Shown here piece by piece: positions 10,264 to 22,306 of a DNA stretch of 64,000 bases (positions within the stretch are counted from its first letter, which is position 1; each line of letters begins with the position of its first letter). Source of the DNA: Adenanthera pavonina (lineage: Eukaryota > Streptophyta > Magnoliopsida > Fabales > Fabaceae); NCBI GenBank assembly GCA_026686845.1, contig JAIVEN010000010.1, forward strand, positions 36,492,001 to 36,556,000, written 5' to 3'. The translations under genes and the position numbers were made by a program. Below the pieces are notes generated by a model. The model was not told the DNA's origin, made no database searches, and saw only the letters and a program-made list of their open reading frames with translations.

Positions 10264-13170
10264 AGAGAGAAGGGAGAGGGTTTTGGAATTGGTGGAAGGG
10301 AAAGGGGGTCCACAAGAGAAGAAAAGGTTGGCACAAAGAAAAATGAGTGGGGTAGTAGGGGAAGGATTATGAATTATGACACTAATTACCTAATGCGTAC
10401 ACACAGATTTTGCAGTGTTGTAATGTTGTTACCATTACCATGTTGGTTTGCTCCTTAAACTCTTCCACGTATTTGATTCCTCTGCACATATGCTATGCCT
10501 TGTTTCTTTCTGTCTTCGTAGGAATCCCTTTAATTCTAATTACATGCAGCCCTCTTTTTCTTAATTGGAAAACAACAAGAATTCCCCTTCATGCAGCTCA
10601 TGTGACTCTCTACAGTCTTTTCGCATTCGAGTCTTATCAAATAAATTTTTTTTCCAAATATCAAAAGAATTTACATTAATTTAAGTCAAGTAAAATAGGT
10701 TAGTCTAATTGGTAATAATGTGTCTCATGTCCCATAACAGACCAATATGAAAATTTTATCTGTGAATAATACGTTAGTACTTTTGTAAGCACTTACTAAA
10801 TTGTAAGGTTTGTCCTACCCTAATTCTTGTGAGCTCTCGAAACATAGGTTACATAAATTTTATACAAGAGCAACAGGAAACACAGATGCAATTCTCTTAA
10901 CATTTGTTTGATATGCATGAAGGATTTTTAAAGGAAAAAAATGGGAAAAAAGAAAGAGGAATAAGATATTTTTAGGTTCAAAACTATATTTGGTATGTAA
11001 TGATAATGTCTCTATATATTAGAATGATACAAATACTATTAGAATATCTTAATAAAAATGATTAAAAATTGGAACACACAGCAAATGATGGAAGCAATAT
11101 CTCTACTGCTCTTTTTCATAATGCGTCTCTGATGTGGAAATAAACCATAATTTTATAAAAACTAAAAAAAAAAAAAAAAAGAAGAACACCCCACTTTTTT
11201 GGAGCCAACTGAAAAGAGTTGCAAAGGAGTATGAAAGAAAGAAAAGCAGAGGTTCCACACCCACAAATGATCAAGAAATTGAAAAGGGAGGGAGTGGTGT
11301 GAGAAAGAGGACAACAGAGAGAGGATAGAAAGAGAGGGAGAGAGAGAAGCAAGGAAAGAGGCACATTAAGGTTGAGATTTGAAAACAAAATGGTCACATT
11401 AAGGATGTGAGGGCCAAATGGTCAAAAATATTATTTATAGGAAAGCAATGGGATTCCTTTGGGTTAGGGTAGGACCGTACTGATTCTAAGCATTTGATGG
11501 AATTGAGCACAAAGCCTACACCTGCACACCAAATGCACTAATGTGTGGATTCAACTTTCATTTCCAATTCTAAAATCTTGCCTCCATCGAAGTGCAGCAT
11601 CAATATAATCAAATATAAAATATAAAATTGATAGCACACTTCATTATTCACAAGTTATAAACAGTACATCTAATTCTTAGATTCTATACAATGCTCAGAA
11701 ATCATTTCTACTTCAAAAATATTTAGTTTCTCAATATTTGAAAATAACAATAATTGATAAATAACCATGATTTAAGGGAATTAAATAATGCAACTTAAAA
11801 TATCAAGTTCCAAGATACATAGATTGTTTACTTTGAGTGATAACTTGGCCATTAGTACTGTTTCAAACATAGAATATCACGAGAACTTAAAACTAAAATC
11901 AAAATATATCACCAATGGTACTTGAATTAAATAAAAAGGGACTTAACATCCTAAAAATAAAATCTCAAACTCAAGTCTTATGGATGAAAAAAAAAACACA
12001 TTAGGTATTGATGATTCAGTAGTATCAAATCCAGACAATTAAAAAAAAAAAAAAAAAGCCATAATGTACCAAATACCTCCTATTATTAGGTGTTGATCGT
12101 AGACACTGCTAAAACTAATGGTTAAAGTGAGATGTAAAAAGCGGGATAATATATGCATGCTTTAAAGGGGATGCGAGAGATGGGAGCTATTTTGGACAAA
12201 GAAGATTGGCTCATTGCAGTGAGCAACCAAATCTTATGTGGTTAAAACCAAATGTTCTGCGGAGAAAGCGAGAGACAACACAAAAAAGAGATACAACGAC
12301 AGGTAAAGAGAAAGAAACTGTTCAAGTGGAAGCATTGTTGGTGGTGTCCAGTATATAGAAAATCTCAGTGGTCCTTCTCCTTTAGATTGCATATATCTAT
12401 GTTTGATTCAAGTGTCCATCTAATAGCAGAAAAGGCCAGAATATGATTATAAATAAATTTGTAGAGTATATAGTTCATTAATTACTATACGTATAATTTA
12501 TTTGTTTTTGTGAATATAGAAAAAGTTAAATTTGTATAAACCAAAGCTTGGGTTATTATCTTAATTTCATGGTTATATATGGAAATTGAAATTTAAGTTT
12601 GACTCTCTTGTATAGTGCCAGGAGCTTAGTTCAACCCTACATGTGTATCCATCATTTGCTACCCAATAACCCTGCCCTTGCCTTGTCCCTACGTTGGGAC
12701 ATGATATATCAATTCAACTAAAACAAAATGTCATATGGTCAAAATCACTGGTACAGGACTATATCACGGGCTCCATTTAATTTAACTAAATTTAGGTTAA
12801 AAAAATTGTAATAAAATTAAAACTAGAATTTGACTTAAATATTCAAATTCATGTGAAAAATTACTTTTAGGGAACTTGGTCTAATCGAGATAAATGAACT
12901 ACGTACTCAACTCATGATCAAATTAAAAAGGAGAAAATGGTTTAATCCTGAACCTTTCCGTTATCATGTACCATGTGGAATGTTATGCCCCTGCATCACA
13001 ACGTGACAAACATAAAAAAAGTGATAAGAATCCAAATCCCTAGAATTTTCAAGAATATGGTAAGAAATGTACATTAAAGATATGGAGGTAGTAAATGATG
13101 TCTTGGCTGGTGAGTAAATGAAATTGCATTGGGAACATAATCTTTGTCATTATAAGCCTGAAGAGAAGAA

Positions 13171-13194
13171 GGAGGAGGAGGAGGAGGAGAAGGA
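13171..13194. repeat. (GGA)n microsatellite
   Basis: Eight trinucleotides, seven GGA and one AGA, lie in a wider purine-rich stretch. A 60-residue Ser/Phe-rich minus-strand ORF over it is a by-product. Confidence 0.9.
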
Positions 13195-14457
13195 GAACAT
13201 GGTTATGGTGATGATGAAGGGTTTTAGTTTTGGGAATGTTTGAAGGTGGTCAAATGGTCCCAGACAGACCAGAGTACCAGAAGAGAAAGGAAGGATACTA
13301 ACGGTATAGATGGTGTCAAAAACCTGTGTCAAGCTTTAATGAATTAGGGAGGGGACCAACTGGGGATTGTCTTTAAGTATGTTTGTTTTTTTAGGAAGGA
13401 CAACGAATGTACGACGTGCATCTGTTATCCTTCTTGTTTGGTGTTCTTTTGTGCCATAATGCTAGCCTGTAACATGCTTAGCCTCCTTGATTTTTCATTG
13501 ATGGCAATGGATAATCTACTTTGAAAATGAACCAAACTTTCATGACTTTTCTGCCTTTCCCTTTGTTTTTTTAAAGTCAAGGACCAGATGTATTCTCATC
13601 AGTAACAAAGATTAATCTCCCTTGAGGATGGGGTATTAAATATTGAGAGTAAAAGATAAACCCTTTTCAACTAAATCTATTTGATACACGAGAGCTGAGA
13701 ATCAAACCCCTAAACCCTAAACTTTATCACTCATGCTAGCGTGAGTTGATACCTTTTATATATTAAAATCTTTCACATGTAAGGATAACTAAACCCTCAG
13801 GAGAAATGGAAGGCCCATGGCCCATTAAGAGTTTTCTGGGCTCAGATTCACCAGACAGAAATTACAGGCCTAGTATTTTGGGGTCGGTCAACCAAAGGCT
13901 ATATGGTTGACTTGAGAAAGGTGGCTATGTTGGTGGAGATGACTAAACTATAAAGCATGGATGTTGTCGTATTTGAAGAAATTTCCATGAAGGAACGCAG
14001 ATGAGACCTCCCCGCAAAGAAAGGGAATTTTGTATTTTGAGTTGGCAATGCAAAAAAGAATTCAAATTCCAATGACATGTGAACATCAATTATAAAACTC
14101 GATCAAAGAGATCAGGCCAAAAAGAGAAAAACAAAAAACTCGGACAGCGAAATATATGTGATACGTTTTTCTAGTGGCCATTAAGTCAAGAGCTGAAAAT
14201 GCAGGAATGCGAATGGTCACCCTCCGCTTAGCATACTGGGAGATAAAAGAAATCTCATAATGAAGGACTCATCTGTTATATATGATCCCGTGTTCAGAAA
14301 AGCCAATTAGTTAGCATACCATCCTTCACGAGATGGAGATTGACTTCGTGGTAATGAATGTGCAGCTTCAGTTTCATCTTTATTTACTCTTTCTTTTTTT
14401 AACATCTTTTCAGATGTCCTACTCTATCATAACATTTCAAAAGCTAAATATACACAA

Positions 14458-14530
14458 AACATTGAACAATAATAAAAATTCAACTTCTTAAACAAAACAT
14501 TAAACAATAATAAAAATTCAACTTCTTAAG
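14458..14530. repeat. Two tandem copies of a roughly 35-bp AT-rich unit
   Basis: ACAATAATAAAAATTCAACT with its flanks (ACATT.AAC before, TCTTAA after) occurs twice in direct succession with one or two differences. It lies downstream of the PUB16 stop codon. Confidence 0.85.
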
Positions 14531-14802
14531 CAGTCAAGTTATTCAACATGTATTTCTTAATGATGAGAAACAACTGCCATCTCATAACTCGGCCACTTCT
14601 ATCACAATTCAGCCATACAAAGATAGATCTCACACGCAGAATTTTGAAACGCCAAAACAAATGAAAGAATTGAATTATAAACGAAGCTACTTCATCGATT
14701 ACATTTTACAAGGATGGGACCAAAATACAAAACAATGAAACACCTGAAACATTTACAAATTTATAATTGCAAAGAAAAAACAAATAGATAAATACTCTTG
14801 TG

Positions 14803-16851
14803 CTATTGAGTTGAAACCATCGTGCTTGACGACGTGATGGTCGTTGAAATTCCTTCCGTTACCCCTGCACCACCGTCCAATCCGGCAGCCCATCGCCGGA
14901 GAATCCTCAACAACGTGGCTGCTTTTCTTTTCCCTCTTATAGTCCCCATTGCCATCAATTCCCATGTCACTCTTTCAATTCCCGGCAAGGAGGCCAGCTC
15001 CGCCACTACATCCGACCCCCCTTTCCGACACATTGTGGCTAGTGTCGCCGCCGCACTCTCTCTGGCCCTATCGGAACCTTCCCTCAATATAACCCCCAAT
15101 TTCTTAATGCTGCCGAACGCGGCGGCAACGGCTACCAACCCACCCCGCTTCACAACCACCTCAAGGATTGTCACGGCCTCTTCCGGTAACCCGTCCATCA
15201 CTTCCGCCGTCGTCACCACCACCCCAGCTTCTACCAACCTCGCCACCGTCTCTCTATCCGCTGCGAGGGTCAAAATTGCCACCAAAGCATCCCTCTTAGC
15301 ACCAGTGGGCCCACACCTTGCCAGGTCAATCAACCCCCGCGTGACACGTGTCTTCCTCCCCAGTCTCTTTCTATACGAGTGAACACCAGACAAGCTGAAT
15401 ATTGTGGCGGCTGCGTTGGCCTTCGCCTCCCACGTGGTCCCCGAGCGAAGGACCTCGATAACGCCGTTTAAAGCTCCGTCAGTCTCCATAATCCTCGTTT
15501 TGTTCGCCTCGAGGATGGAAAGGTTGAGAATGGTAGTGACAGCGTTAACTTGTATGTTTGGATCTTGTGAGCCGACGTTCAAGCTCAAGTAGCGAACTAA
15601 AAGAGGGATGGCTCCGGCTTCGGCTATGCAGGCTCGGCTATCGGAGTCTGTTTTAGCCAGAACACGAAGCTCATAAACGACGGCGTTTGCGGCTTCCATG
15701 GACGGAGAAAGAGACAATTTGTTGACTAAGAATGACGCCGTCATTCTAGTAGCTTCCAACGCGGCTTTGCTGATGATAACGCCGTGAACTTTGTCGTTGC
15801 TACCCGCGGTTTCAAACAGTATCTTTTGCTCGCGGCACCACATGGCTATCAGATTCTTCAATGCACGGTTTGGGATGAGGTCTGTGTGGGCCATATTTTG
15901 ACCAGTCTTGGGACACGTGTTATGCCCTGATTCGATCCAGAGTTTGATGAACTCACGATCGTACGTCTGTCCCGTTGCCACGACCACCGGGTCGCGCATA
16001 AGCTCGAGAGTAATCGGACACCTGAAATCTGCTGGGACAACAATTTCCGACGGCTGTTTCTGCCGCTGAACCTCAGAGGAAGAAGATGACGGCGTGGAAG
16101 CTCCGAAGAGAACGCATTTCGCATATCGGACGAGTCCGATCAAAGCGGTGAGCTCGGATTTGGATTGCTCATCGTTTCGATTCTGAATCTCCTCCTCTAA
16201 ACTCTCAATCTCCGCTCTGCAACTCGAAGAATCTCGGATTTCCAACCTCTCGAAGATATCTGCGAGCTTCGATTGATCTGGAACGATCTCTTGCTTAATG
16301 CGATCAAGCATCGTGACAACCTCGTGCTTGAGGTCGTTATCTTTTGGATCCACAAAAGCCTTGGATTCAGAGCATTGTTTTCTGATCAGAATCACAAGCT
16401 CCCGAACGTCGTCGCTTAATTCAAGTTCAGTCACCGGAAATATATCCAGCAGCGTCGATAAATCCGCGGTAATTTTTTGAAAATTGTCAGCGATAGATTC
16501 ATTTTGCATCAACAGCGCCATCTTGCTTCCGCTGGAGCAATCTTCGATCAAGGTCTTGATTCTCTGCAAAACTATGTACATTTCTTCGAAACACAGAGTG
16601 ACAGATTGAGAGGAAAGAGAAACCGAACTTCTAATCAACTCTTCGTAGAGAACAGCGAGGAGATTAGTTTTGCGAATGATAGAACAGGAATTGCGCTTGA
16701 GAAGGAAATTGATAGGGTGGAGGGAGGAAATCTCGTGGGTTAGGTGAAGCAGAGAGTGAACGAGGTCGAGTTCTGGGAACTTGGGAGAGATAAACGACCC
16801 CGCCGATGGCCGTCGTTTACTAGGAGGGAAAATTTGAGGAGGAATCGCCAT
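14803..16851 (-). CDS. PUB16: U-box domain-containing E3 ubiquitin ligase, PUB16-type
   Basis: A 682-residue single-exon protein. It has an N-terminal U-box-associated helical domain (about 25-260; includes SIIRKTNLLAVLYEEL and LIEDCSSGSKM), the U-box at about 271-343, and ARM repeats from about 385 to 660. U-box landmarks are FRCPITLELMRDPVVVATGQ, then YDREFIKLWIESGHNTCPKT and ALKNLIAMWC. The U-box recruits E2-ubiquitin without zinc, and the ARM repeats bind substrate. Plant UND-PUB-ARM ligases act in defence, hormone and stress signalling; the substrate here is unknown. The frame is open for 22 more codons upstream but contains no ATG, so the start is the ATG at 16851, giving MAIPPQ followed by the family-typical KRRPS. 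All U-box core residues appear intact. The UND resembles Arabidopsis PUB16 more than PUB17. Confidence 0.95.
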   Translation of the reverse strand: MAIPPQIFPPSKRRPSAGSFISPKFPELDLVHSLLHLTHEISSLHPINFLLKRNSCSIIRKTNLLAVLYEELIRSSVSLSSQSVTLCFEEMYIVLQRIKTLIEDCSSGSKMALLMQNESIADNFQKITADLSTLLDIFPVTELELSDDVRELVILIRKQCSESKAFVDPKDNDLKHEVVTMLDRIKQEIVPDQSKLADIFERLEIRDSSSCRAEIESLEEEIQNRNDEQSKSELTALIGLVRYAKCVLFGASTPSSSSSEVQRQKQPSEIVVPADFRCPITLELMRDPVVVATGQTYDREFIKLWIESGHNTCPKTGQNMAHTDLIPNRALKNLIAMWCREQKILFETAGSNDKVHGVIISKAALEATRMTASFLVNKLSLSPSMEAANAVVYELRVLAKTDSDSRACIAEAGAIPLLVRYLSLNVGSQDPNIQVNAVTTILNLSILEANKTRIMETDGALNGVIEVLRSGTTWEAKANAAATIFSLSGVHSYRKRLGRKTRVTRGLIDLARCGPTGAKRDALVAILTLAADRETVARLVEAGVVVTTAEVMDGLPEEAVTILEVVVKRGGLVAVAAAFGSIKKLGVILREGSDRARESAAATLATMCRKGGSDVVAELASLPGIERVTWELMAMGTIRGKRKAATLLRILRRWAAGLDGGAGVTEGISTTITSSSTMVSTQ

Positions 16852-19520
16852 GAACGGAGGAAAGCGATGAACGATAAAACCGAAGAAAGGCGATGGATAT
16901 GATAGGAACGACAACAATGGCGCTTTAGGTATCTCCGTCTGAAAGACTCAGCAACCTTTTGCAATAAATGAAGCATGGGATGGGTAAGCTGGCTAAACCA
17001 TGAATAATATACGACTGTCTTTTTTTGACTACGTTTGGTTGGTCGAAATTTTTAAATCAAAATTAATAATTATTTTTATTCTTAATTTTAATTTTAATAT
17101 GTAGCAATTGGGCAAGTCCACCAAATCTGATGGCTCTGTTTTAACAGCCGACCGTGGTTTTTAATTTCGTTTTTCTCCGGTTCATAATTCATTTTTGGTC
17201 AAATAATTCATGTCGTTGACACTACAGACTAATTTCCTTTAAAATTTGTAGATAAAAAATTGGCGAAAAAAGCCATTATCATGTACACCTACATTAATTT
17301 TATATTTTGTATCATCCTATTAAAAAAAATATTTTTTTATTTAAAATCAATGTAAAAAATATCTATATTTTTTATTTTATTTTTATTAAATATTATATTT
17401 TATTATTATTGTAAGGTTATAAATGAGGAATATGGAAGCATTAAAAATAAAATTAAAATGAGAAAAAAAACACTTAATACTTTATATTTTGAACTAAAAA
17501 CTTATCATATAAAATATCTTATAATATGCACGAGAGGAAATAATTCTTTGTTGCAATTGCTAGGGGCCTCTCAGAAAATTACAGAAACCAATAAATATTC
17601 TTTAACATTTTCATACATTTGCTTACTTAAGATTTGGAGATATACCAATTAGTCAAGATCTTGAGCAACTCTTCTAACCTCTTGGGTAAAAATCTTTAAA
17701 TTGATTTTTGAAGTTTTATAATCAAATCACTGTTATTATTTACTAGTTTAGAAATCAGATGAGTTTTTTTCTTAAGTTAATGATGATGTTGTAACTAATC
17801 TTTTTACGTACTTGAAATATAATTTGAATCATTTAAAATTGCAAGATGAGTTATAATCAGGTGAAATTGTGTGGAAATTTACCTAAATTTAAAAATAAAA
17901 TAAAATAAAAAAGAGATATGATGTAACTAAAATATGTGGTTTTACTTAATTATTTATTTCACATGATTTTGTATATACCATGGATGAATTATTTAATAAT
18001 ATTAACAAATTCCTTGACCACATAATATGCATGAACTGGTATGCACTGATTTGATCAAATCGGTGAGGCTGCAAATGGCAAAGGTTGTTGAGGACTTGGC
18101 TGTACGAAATAGTATGATATGGTCATTGCACGATTGTATAAACGTAATTAATTTATTGAGATTATATTAAAATATTGATGGAACTAATCAATTATTGGGC
18201 GCATTGGTGTTTCCCAATTTGTTCTGGTACATCTCCAGATTAGATTTTTAATTAATATTATATTGTCCCAAAGAAAGCTGCCATTTACTTTCTCTGCCTT
18301 TTACTTTTATTTTATCATCTTTTTATCGTTGTCCTTTTTTTAAAGGTTCACTTCAAGACTTTATCAACAGAACAAGAGTATAGTTCAATATGTATAGAAG
18401 AAAAGGTAAACATACGCGCGTATTTTGCAAAAACGTGATGCCACTAGGAATGATTATGGACGCCAGCTAATTGAGATCGATCTTGTTCACTAGTCAGTGT
18501 GATCAGAGAAATTGCCTGGAAATTGGGTAGAAACAGGACAGCATGCACTTTCATAAGTATGCATCCTTCGATCCTTCGAAGAATTTAATGTTCTTGCTCA
18601 CTATACTTTGGAGCCCAGTCAAGGCTGATCATAGTTAATCTATAATTTAATTAGTTAATTCGGTTTCTGAGAAGTTCACCATGCAAAAGGTTTATTCCTC
18701 TTAATGTGAATGTATATATAAAAGCTTTCAACTTGGTAAAGTATGGTGAACCTTCTCACGAATGCTTTTGGAGAATAGTTTGACAATTTAGTTGGAGCAT
18801 TAAAATAGATAACTAAAGAGTCAATTAGTTCACTGAATCAGTCCATTGATTAATTGGTTGAAGAAAATTAAAGCGTCAGTCTAAAAAGCAATTAGCAAAT
18901 CATGCATGAACTATGTAAAATGAAGGAAACAATGTGTTTGATTGTGTGAGCAACAGATCGATTAATTAATTTGATGTTTGAAACTTAGTCAATTAGGTTC
19001 TGGCCCCAAAAAACTAGTCAATTGGGTGTCTCCAGAAGATGAAATGTCGTTTAGCCTACTTCTATACTAATTGATTGGGTGCGTCAGGAACTTGAAATAT
19101 TTGTCTATTAATGATATATTTTAGTTATAAAGGTTAATTAACTAATCATCTCATAAAGATTTGTTTAGAGAATGCATAGAAACGTTGCTTAGACATATAT
19201 AAAAAAGAAACATTGCTTAATTAGACAGATTTAGTTCATCAAACTCTGCAGATCAGTGTAATTGGTATTAATATTGAATGTCAATAAATAATTATTTCTT
19301 TCATAGTTTTCCTACGCTTAATTATAAACATTAATCTGCAGAAAAGCCAAGCGTTGCTTAGACAATTTTTGAACTGTAATTATTCAATAAAAATATATGC
19401 CTCTTGAAACAATTGGAAAAGATGGTTTTTCTATAAAAGCTCAGAGCACTTTAAATTATTTTAGACAAAGCATTGAACTGTAGATCATATGCTTATTGCC
19501 CTCATTACAAGCTAGCTCCT
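16852..19520. other. Intergenic, no gene seen
   Basis: The part nearest 16852 should hold the PUB16 promoter; TATATTA read on the minus strand near 17003-17011 is a possible TATA box. The remainder is AT-rich with one notable hairpin (18668-18758). No coding family is recognised. Confidence 0.6.
18668..18758. repeat. Imperfect inverted repeat (17-18 bp arms)
   Basis: TGAGAAGTTCACCATGC (18668-18684) pairs with GTATGGTGAACCTTCTCA (18741-18758), with one bulged base and one mismatch. The loop is about 56 nt. The fold could be a decayed MITE or a small hairpin transcript; neither arm matches a microRNA I know. Confidence 0.6.
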
Positions 19521-19697
19521 TGGTGTTTGTTTGGTTCTTCTTTTTTAAAACCAAACTGTACTTTCTAATAATTATTTTCTCTTTTTTTATCCAAACAGTT
19601 TTTCAGTAAATTTCTCTACTTTTTTTCAAATTTCATTTTTATAAACTGTAGTTATTCTTAAAGTACTTTTACAAAAAGGCAAATCAAACGAGCACTT
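19521..19697. mobile_element. Candidate short MITE with GTTTGTTTGG-type ends
   Basis: The left end GGTGTTTGTTTGGTTCTTC resembles the reverse complement of the right end (GTGCTCGTTTGATTTGCC). The body is AT-rich and non-coding. No clean target-site duplication is visible, so the superfamily is unassigned. Confidence 0.35.
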
Positions 19698-21193
19698 ATT
19701 ATCCATTAGTAATGATCATTTTCAACGCATAGTTCCTTGCCTTGTAATATCTAGAAATTGTTTTAATGGAGGCTTAATTATGACAAGTATTGAGTTGAAT
19801 AAGCTTGGGAATACTTTTCATAATTGGCTAAGATTTTCATAAATAGATAAAAGCTCCTTTTGACTTTTGTTTACTAAATCACAAATGATTCATGACTTCA
19901 AGATAAGCATATTATTCAATGAAATAAAGAAATTTATGAAAATTTGAGTATTTGTGAGGTAGCCATGATTAGAAGCATTATTAGTATATCCACTGTCGTA
20001 CCATTCAAGGAGGGGGTCATCTATCATCCAAAAAATTTCATCGAAGATGTAAATTTTGAAATTTTCAAATTAAAAAATCTTATAAACAGCTAATTCCTAA
20101 TCACTAAAGTAATTATTAGGTCTTAGGAGGCCTAAATGTTGTAATATGCATATAACTGAAGAAAATTGTCTAAATCCAAGTAGTTAATTAACATTGGGTT
20201 AACTGTATGATAACGTCACTAAATTTTTTATAACGTTTTTATGCCTACCTGATAGCAAAAAAAGTGCAAATATTTTTTGTCCTCAAGTGATAGGACCTAA
20301 CAGTGGAAAAAGTGACCATTTCAAATTAATGTCCAATATAATCTCTTTTTTTTTTAATTTACCAGTTATTTTTCTAAATTCTAGTAATTAATCTTTCAAA
20401 ACTTATAAATAACTTTAATCCTAAAAAGTAAATATATTCTTATGATGTTTTAATTTAAAACTTAAAAAATTAATCTAGATCCTCATATATTATTCTATGT
20501 TGACCATCTGACCAGAAGAAAAGGGGATTTACTAACTCAAAGGTTAATTAGGAGCCGAAAGTGGAAGAATCCAATTAGTTAGTTAAATCAAAGTTGACAT
20601 TAATTGATGCCTACATAACTTGACATGATCAAGCATGCATGCATGTGATCTTTTAATGGACCCTTTTGTCTTAATTAGCCAATTGCCTACCTAGCTAGCT
20701 AGCTAGCATGATACACACACACACACACACACACACACATGCATGCACATATTCCTTTCTTTTTTTGAAAAGAAAATACATATATAGAATAGACGTATTG
20801 GAATGGCTAGCTAGTTGTTGTGTTCCTAATTATATGAATTAATTGGATAAGGTCTCCACTTCAGTTTGACAACAACGCTAGACATCCATTTGGACACAAA
20901 CATGGGATATATATATATATATATATAGTTGTTGTTGTTTGTTTTGTTTTTTATTAAGACGTCATTCAATTTGGTCATTAAACTTTAATCTTTAATTTGG
21001 GTTTTGTTTTGTTAGGTTTGGAAATCTGAAAATCAGCTGCCAGCAGTAATTTGCATTGATGGTGACTTAATCGGTATCTTTACGTACTTATGCGGGCGAT
21101 CCCTTGTCCCTAATTATCAAGATCCTTTTCATTTTAATAAATTACTACTAATATGAAATACCTTATTTTTTTTCATTTAAGAAATATATGTTA
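19698..21193. other. Intergenic, no gene seen
   Basis: AT-rich DNA with a repeated GCTA tract (about 20692-20707), an (AC)n microsatellite (20712-20738) and (TA)n at about 20908-20928. No ORF of interest. Confidence 0.6.
20712..20738. repeat. (AC)n microsatellite
   Basis: About 13 uninterrupted AC dinucleotides, preceded by a short (GCTA)n tract. Confidence 0.95.
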
Positions 21194-21850
21194 CTCCCTC
21201 TAATTTAGGGGTGTTCAACCAACTCCATGGTTCAATAAACCCAGTCCTGCTCGGCATATTGGGTTGTCTTGAAGATTGAGTCGAGTTGAGTATTAGGTTA
21301 AGACCAAATGATTATATTATTATTGTGAATATCTTTAAGAAGTTAATTTTTTAATTTTATTTAAAATTTTATATTGATTTTTTAATATTGTGTAAAAATA
21401 TTACATTATTATTAAGTATTTATAATTTTAATCAATATTATTTTTATTATAATATTATTTTTTAAGGAAATATATTTTGAATGAATGTAATTATATTTTT
21501 ATTAATAAATAAGATTAAATTCTTTTTATATTTAAATATTTTTTTAAGATCAGGCCAATCTGGATCTCATGTACCAAATTGGTCTGGTCGCACTCAATCT
21601 CACAAAAACCAGATATCGGGTTGATAATCATCCCGATCTTATATGATTTTTGTGCATCTCTACTCTAATTCATAAAAACTATCATTTTATAGTTTTTAAG
21701 ATTTTTTACAATTTATTTGTCACTTTAGAATTTGAGTGAAGTGTAATTAATTGTTTTACTATTGTATTATTTATTTAAAAAAATAAATTAAGAATATTTT
21801 TATAAAATATTATTAAATTTTATAATGTTCAAAATTATTTAATAATTTTA
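21194..21850. mobile_element. Stowaway-like MITE relic interrupted by a hAT-like insertion
   Basis: With the inserted element (21206-21662) and one copy of its duplication removed, the left end reads CTCCCTCTAATTCATAAAA and continues ACTATCATTTTATAG. This parallels the left end of the Stowaway copy at 43661 (CTCCCTCCACTTCATAAAAA). It is preceded by TA (21192-21193). The right terminus has decayed, so the end coordinate is approximate. Confidence 0.55.
21206..21662. mobile_element. hAT-like non-autonomous transposon with 8-bp target-site duplication
   Basis: CTCTAATT lies immediately left (21198-21205) and immediately right (21663-21670). An 8-bp duplication is diagnostic of hAT transposition. 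The element starts TAGGGGTGTTCA and ends TGTGCATCTCTA, imperfect inverted repeats with the TAG...CTA ends and TG...CA core common in plant hAT elements. It is 457 bp with no transposase. The intact duplication suggests fairly recent insertion compared with its decayed host MITE. Confidence 0.8.
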
Positions 21851-22040
21851 TTAGTACTTGTAAAGTAGTTTTTACAAATCAAGGGCTTATTTAACATGAA
21901 TATATTTAAGCTATTTGTGCTTACTATTGTGTGCTAGCATCTAAAATGCTACTTATAATATGCCTAAATTAGCCTGAAGGGCGAGCCTATCCAGAGATGG
22001 ATATCAAAGTACATTACATCATTTATTATTTAACAAAATA

Positions 22041-22304
22041 CTTCCATCCGTTAATAAAAATTATCTTTTTAAGATTTTTTATATAAATCAATGAAACTAT
22101 TAAATTATCTAGGATATTATAAAATTTAATAATATTTTACTAAAATAATCTTAATTAAATATTAGTTTAAATGATCTTTTTTATAATAATAAAAGGGTAA
22201 AATAATAAAATAAATCATTAATATTTTCTTGAAATTTTAAAGTAACAATTATTGTGAAAAATTTTAAAAACCCTAAAATGACAATTTTTATGAACCAAAG
22301 AAAA
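22041..22304. mobile_element. Stowaway-like MITE (same family as 21194 and 43661)
   Basis: TA flanks both ends (22039-22040, 22305-22306). The left end CTTCCATCCGTTAATAAAAA, followed by TTATCTTTTT, pairs with the right end (reverse complement TTTTCTTTGGTTCATAAAAA, then TTGTCATTTT). Length 264 bp, non-coding, AT-rich. Confidence 0.65.
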
Positions 22305-22306
22305 TA

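Larger units (their letters stand above)
10264..14802. other. Intergenic, no gene seen
   Basis: AT-rich spacer between two minus-strand genes. Contents: poly-A tract at about 11163-11180, a purine-rich GA stretch (11290-11360), a (GGA)n tract at 13171-13194, a doubled telo-box (CCTAAACCCTAAAC, about 13708), and two copies of a roughly 35-bp unit at about 14458-14530. Short ORFs do not resemble any family. The portion adjacent to 14803 should include the PUB16 3' UTR. Confidence 0.6.

Noticed and set aside
12180..12250. Short GC-richer stretch with a partial hairpin (GGCTCATTGCAGTGAGC)
   Set aside because: Stem too short and irregular, and matches no microRNA I know.
16852..16917. Upstream 22-residue extension of PUB16
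   Set aside because: It would start at TTG; the first in-frame ATG is 16851 and begins the conserved N-terminus.
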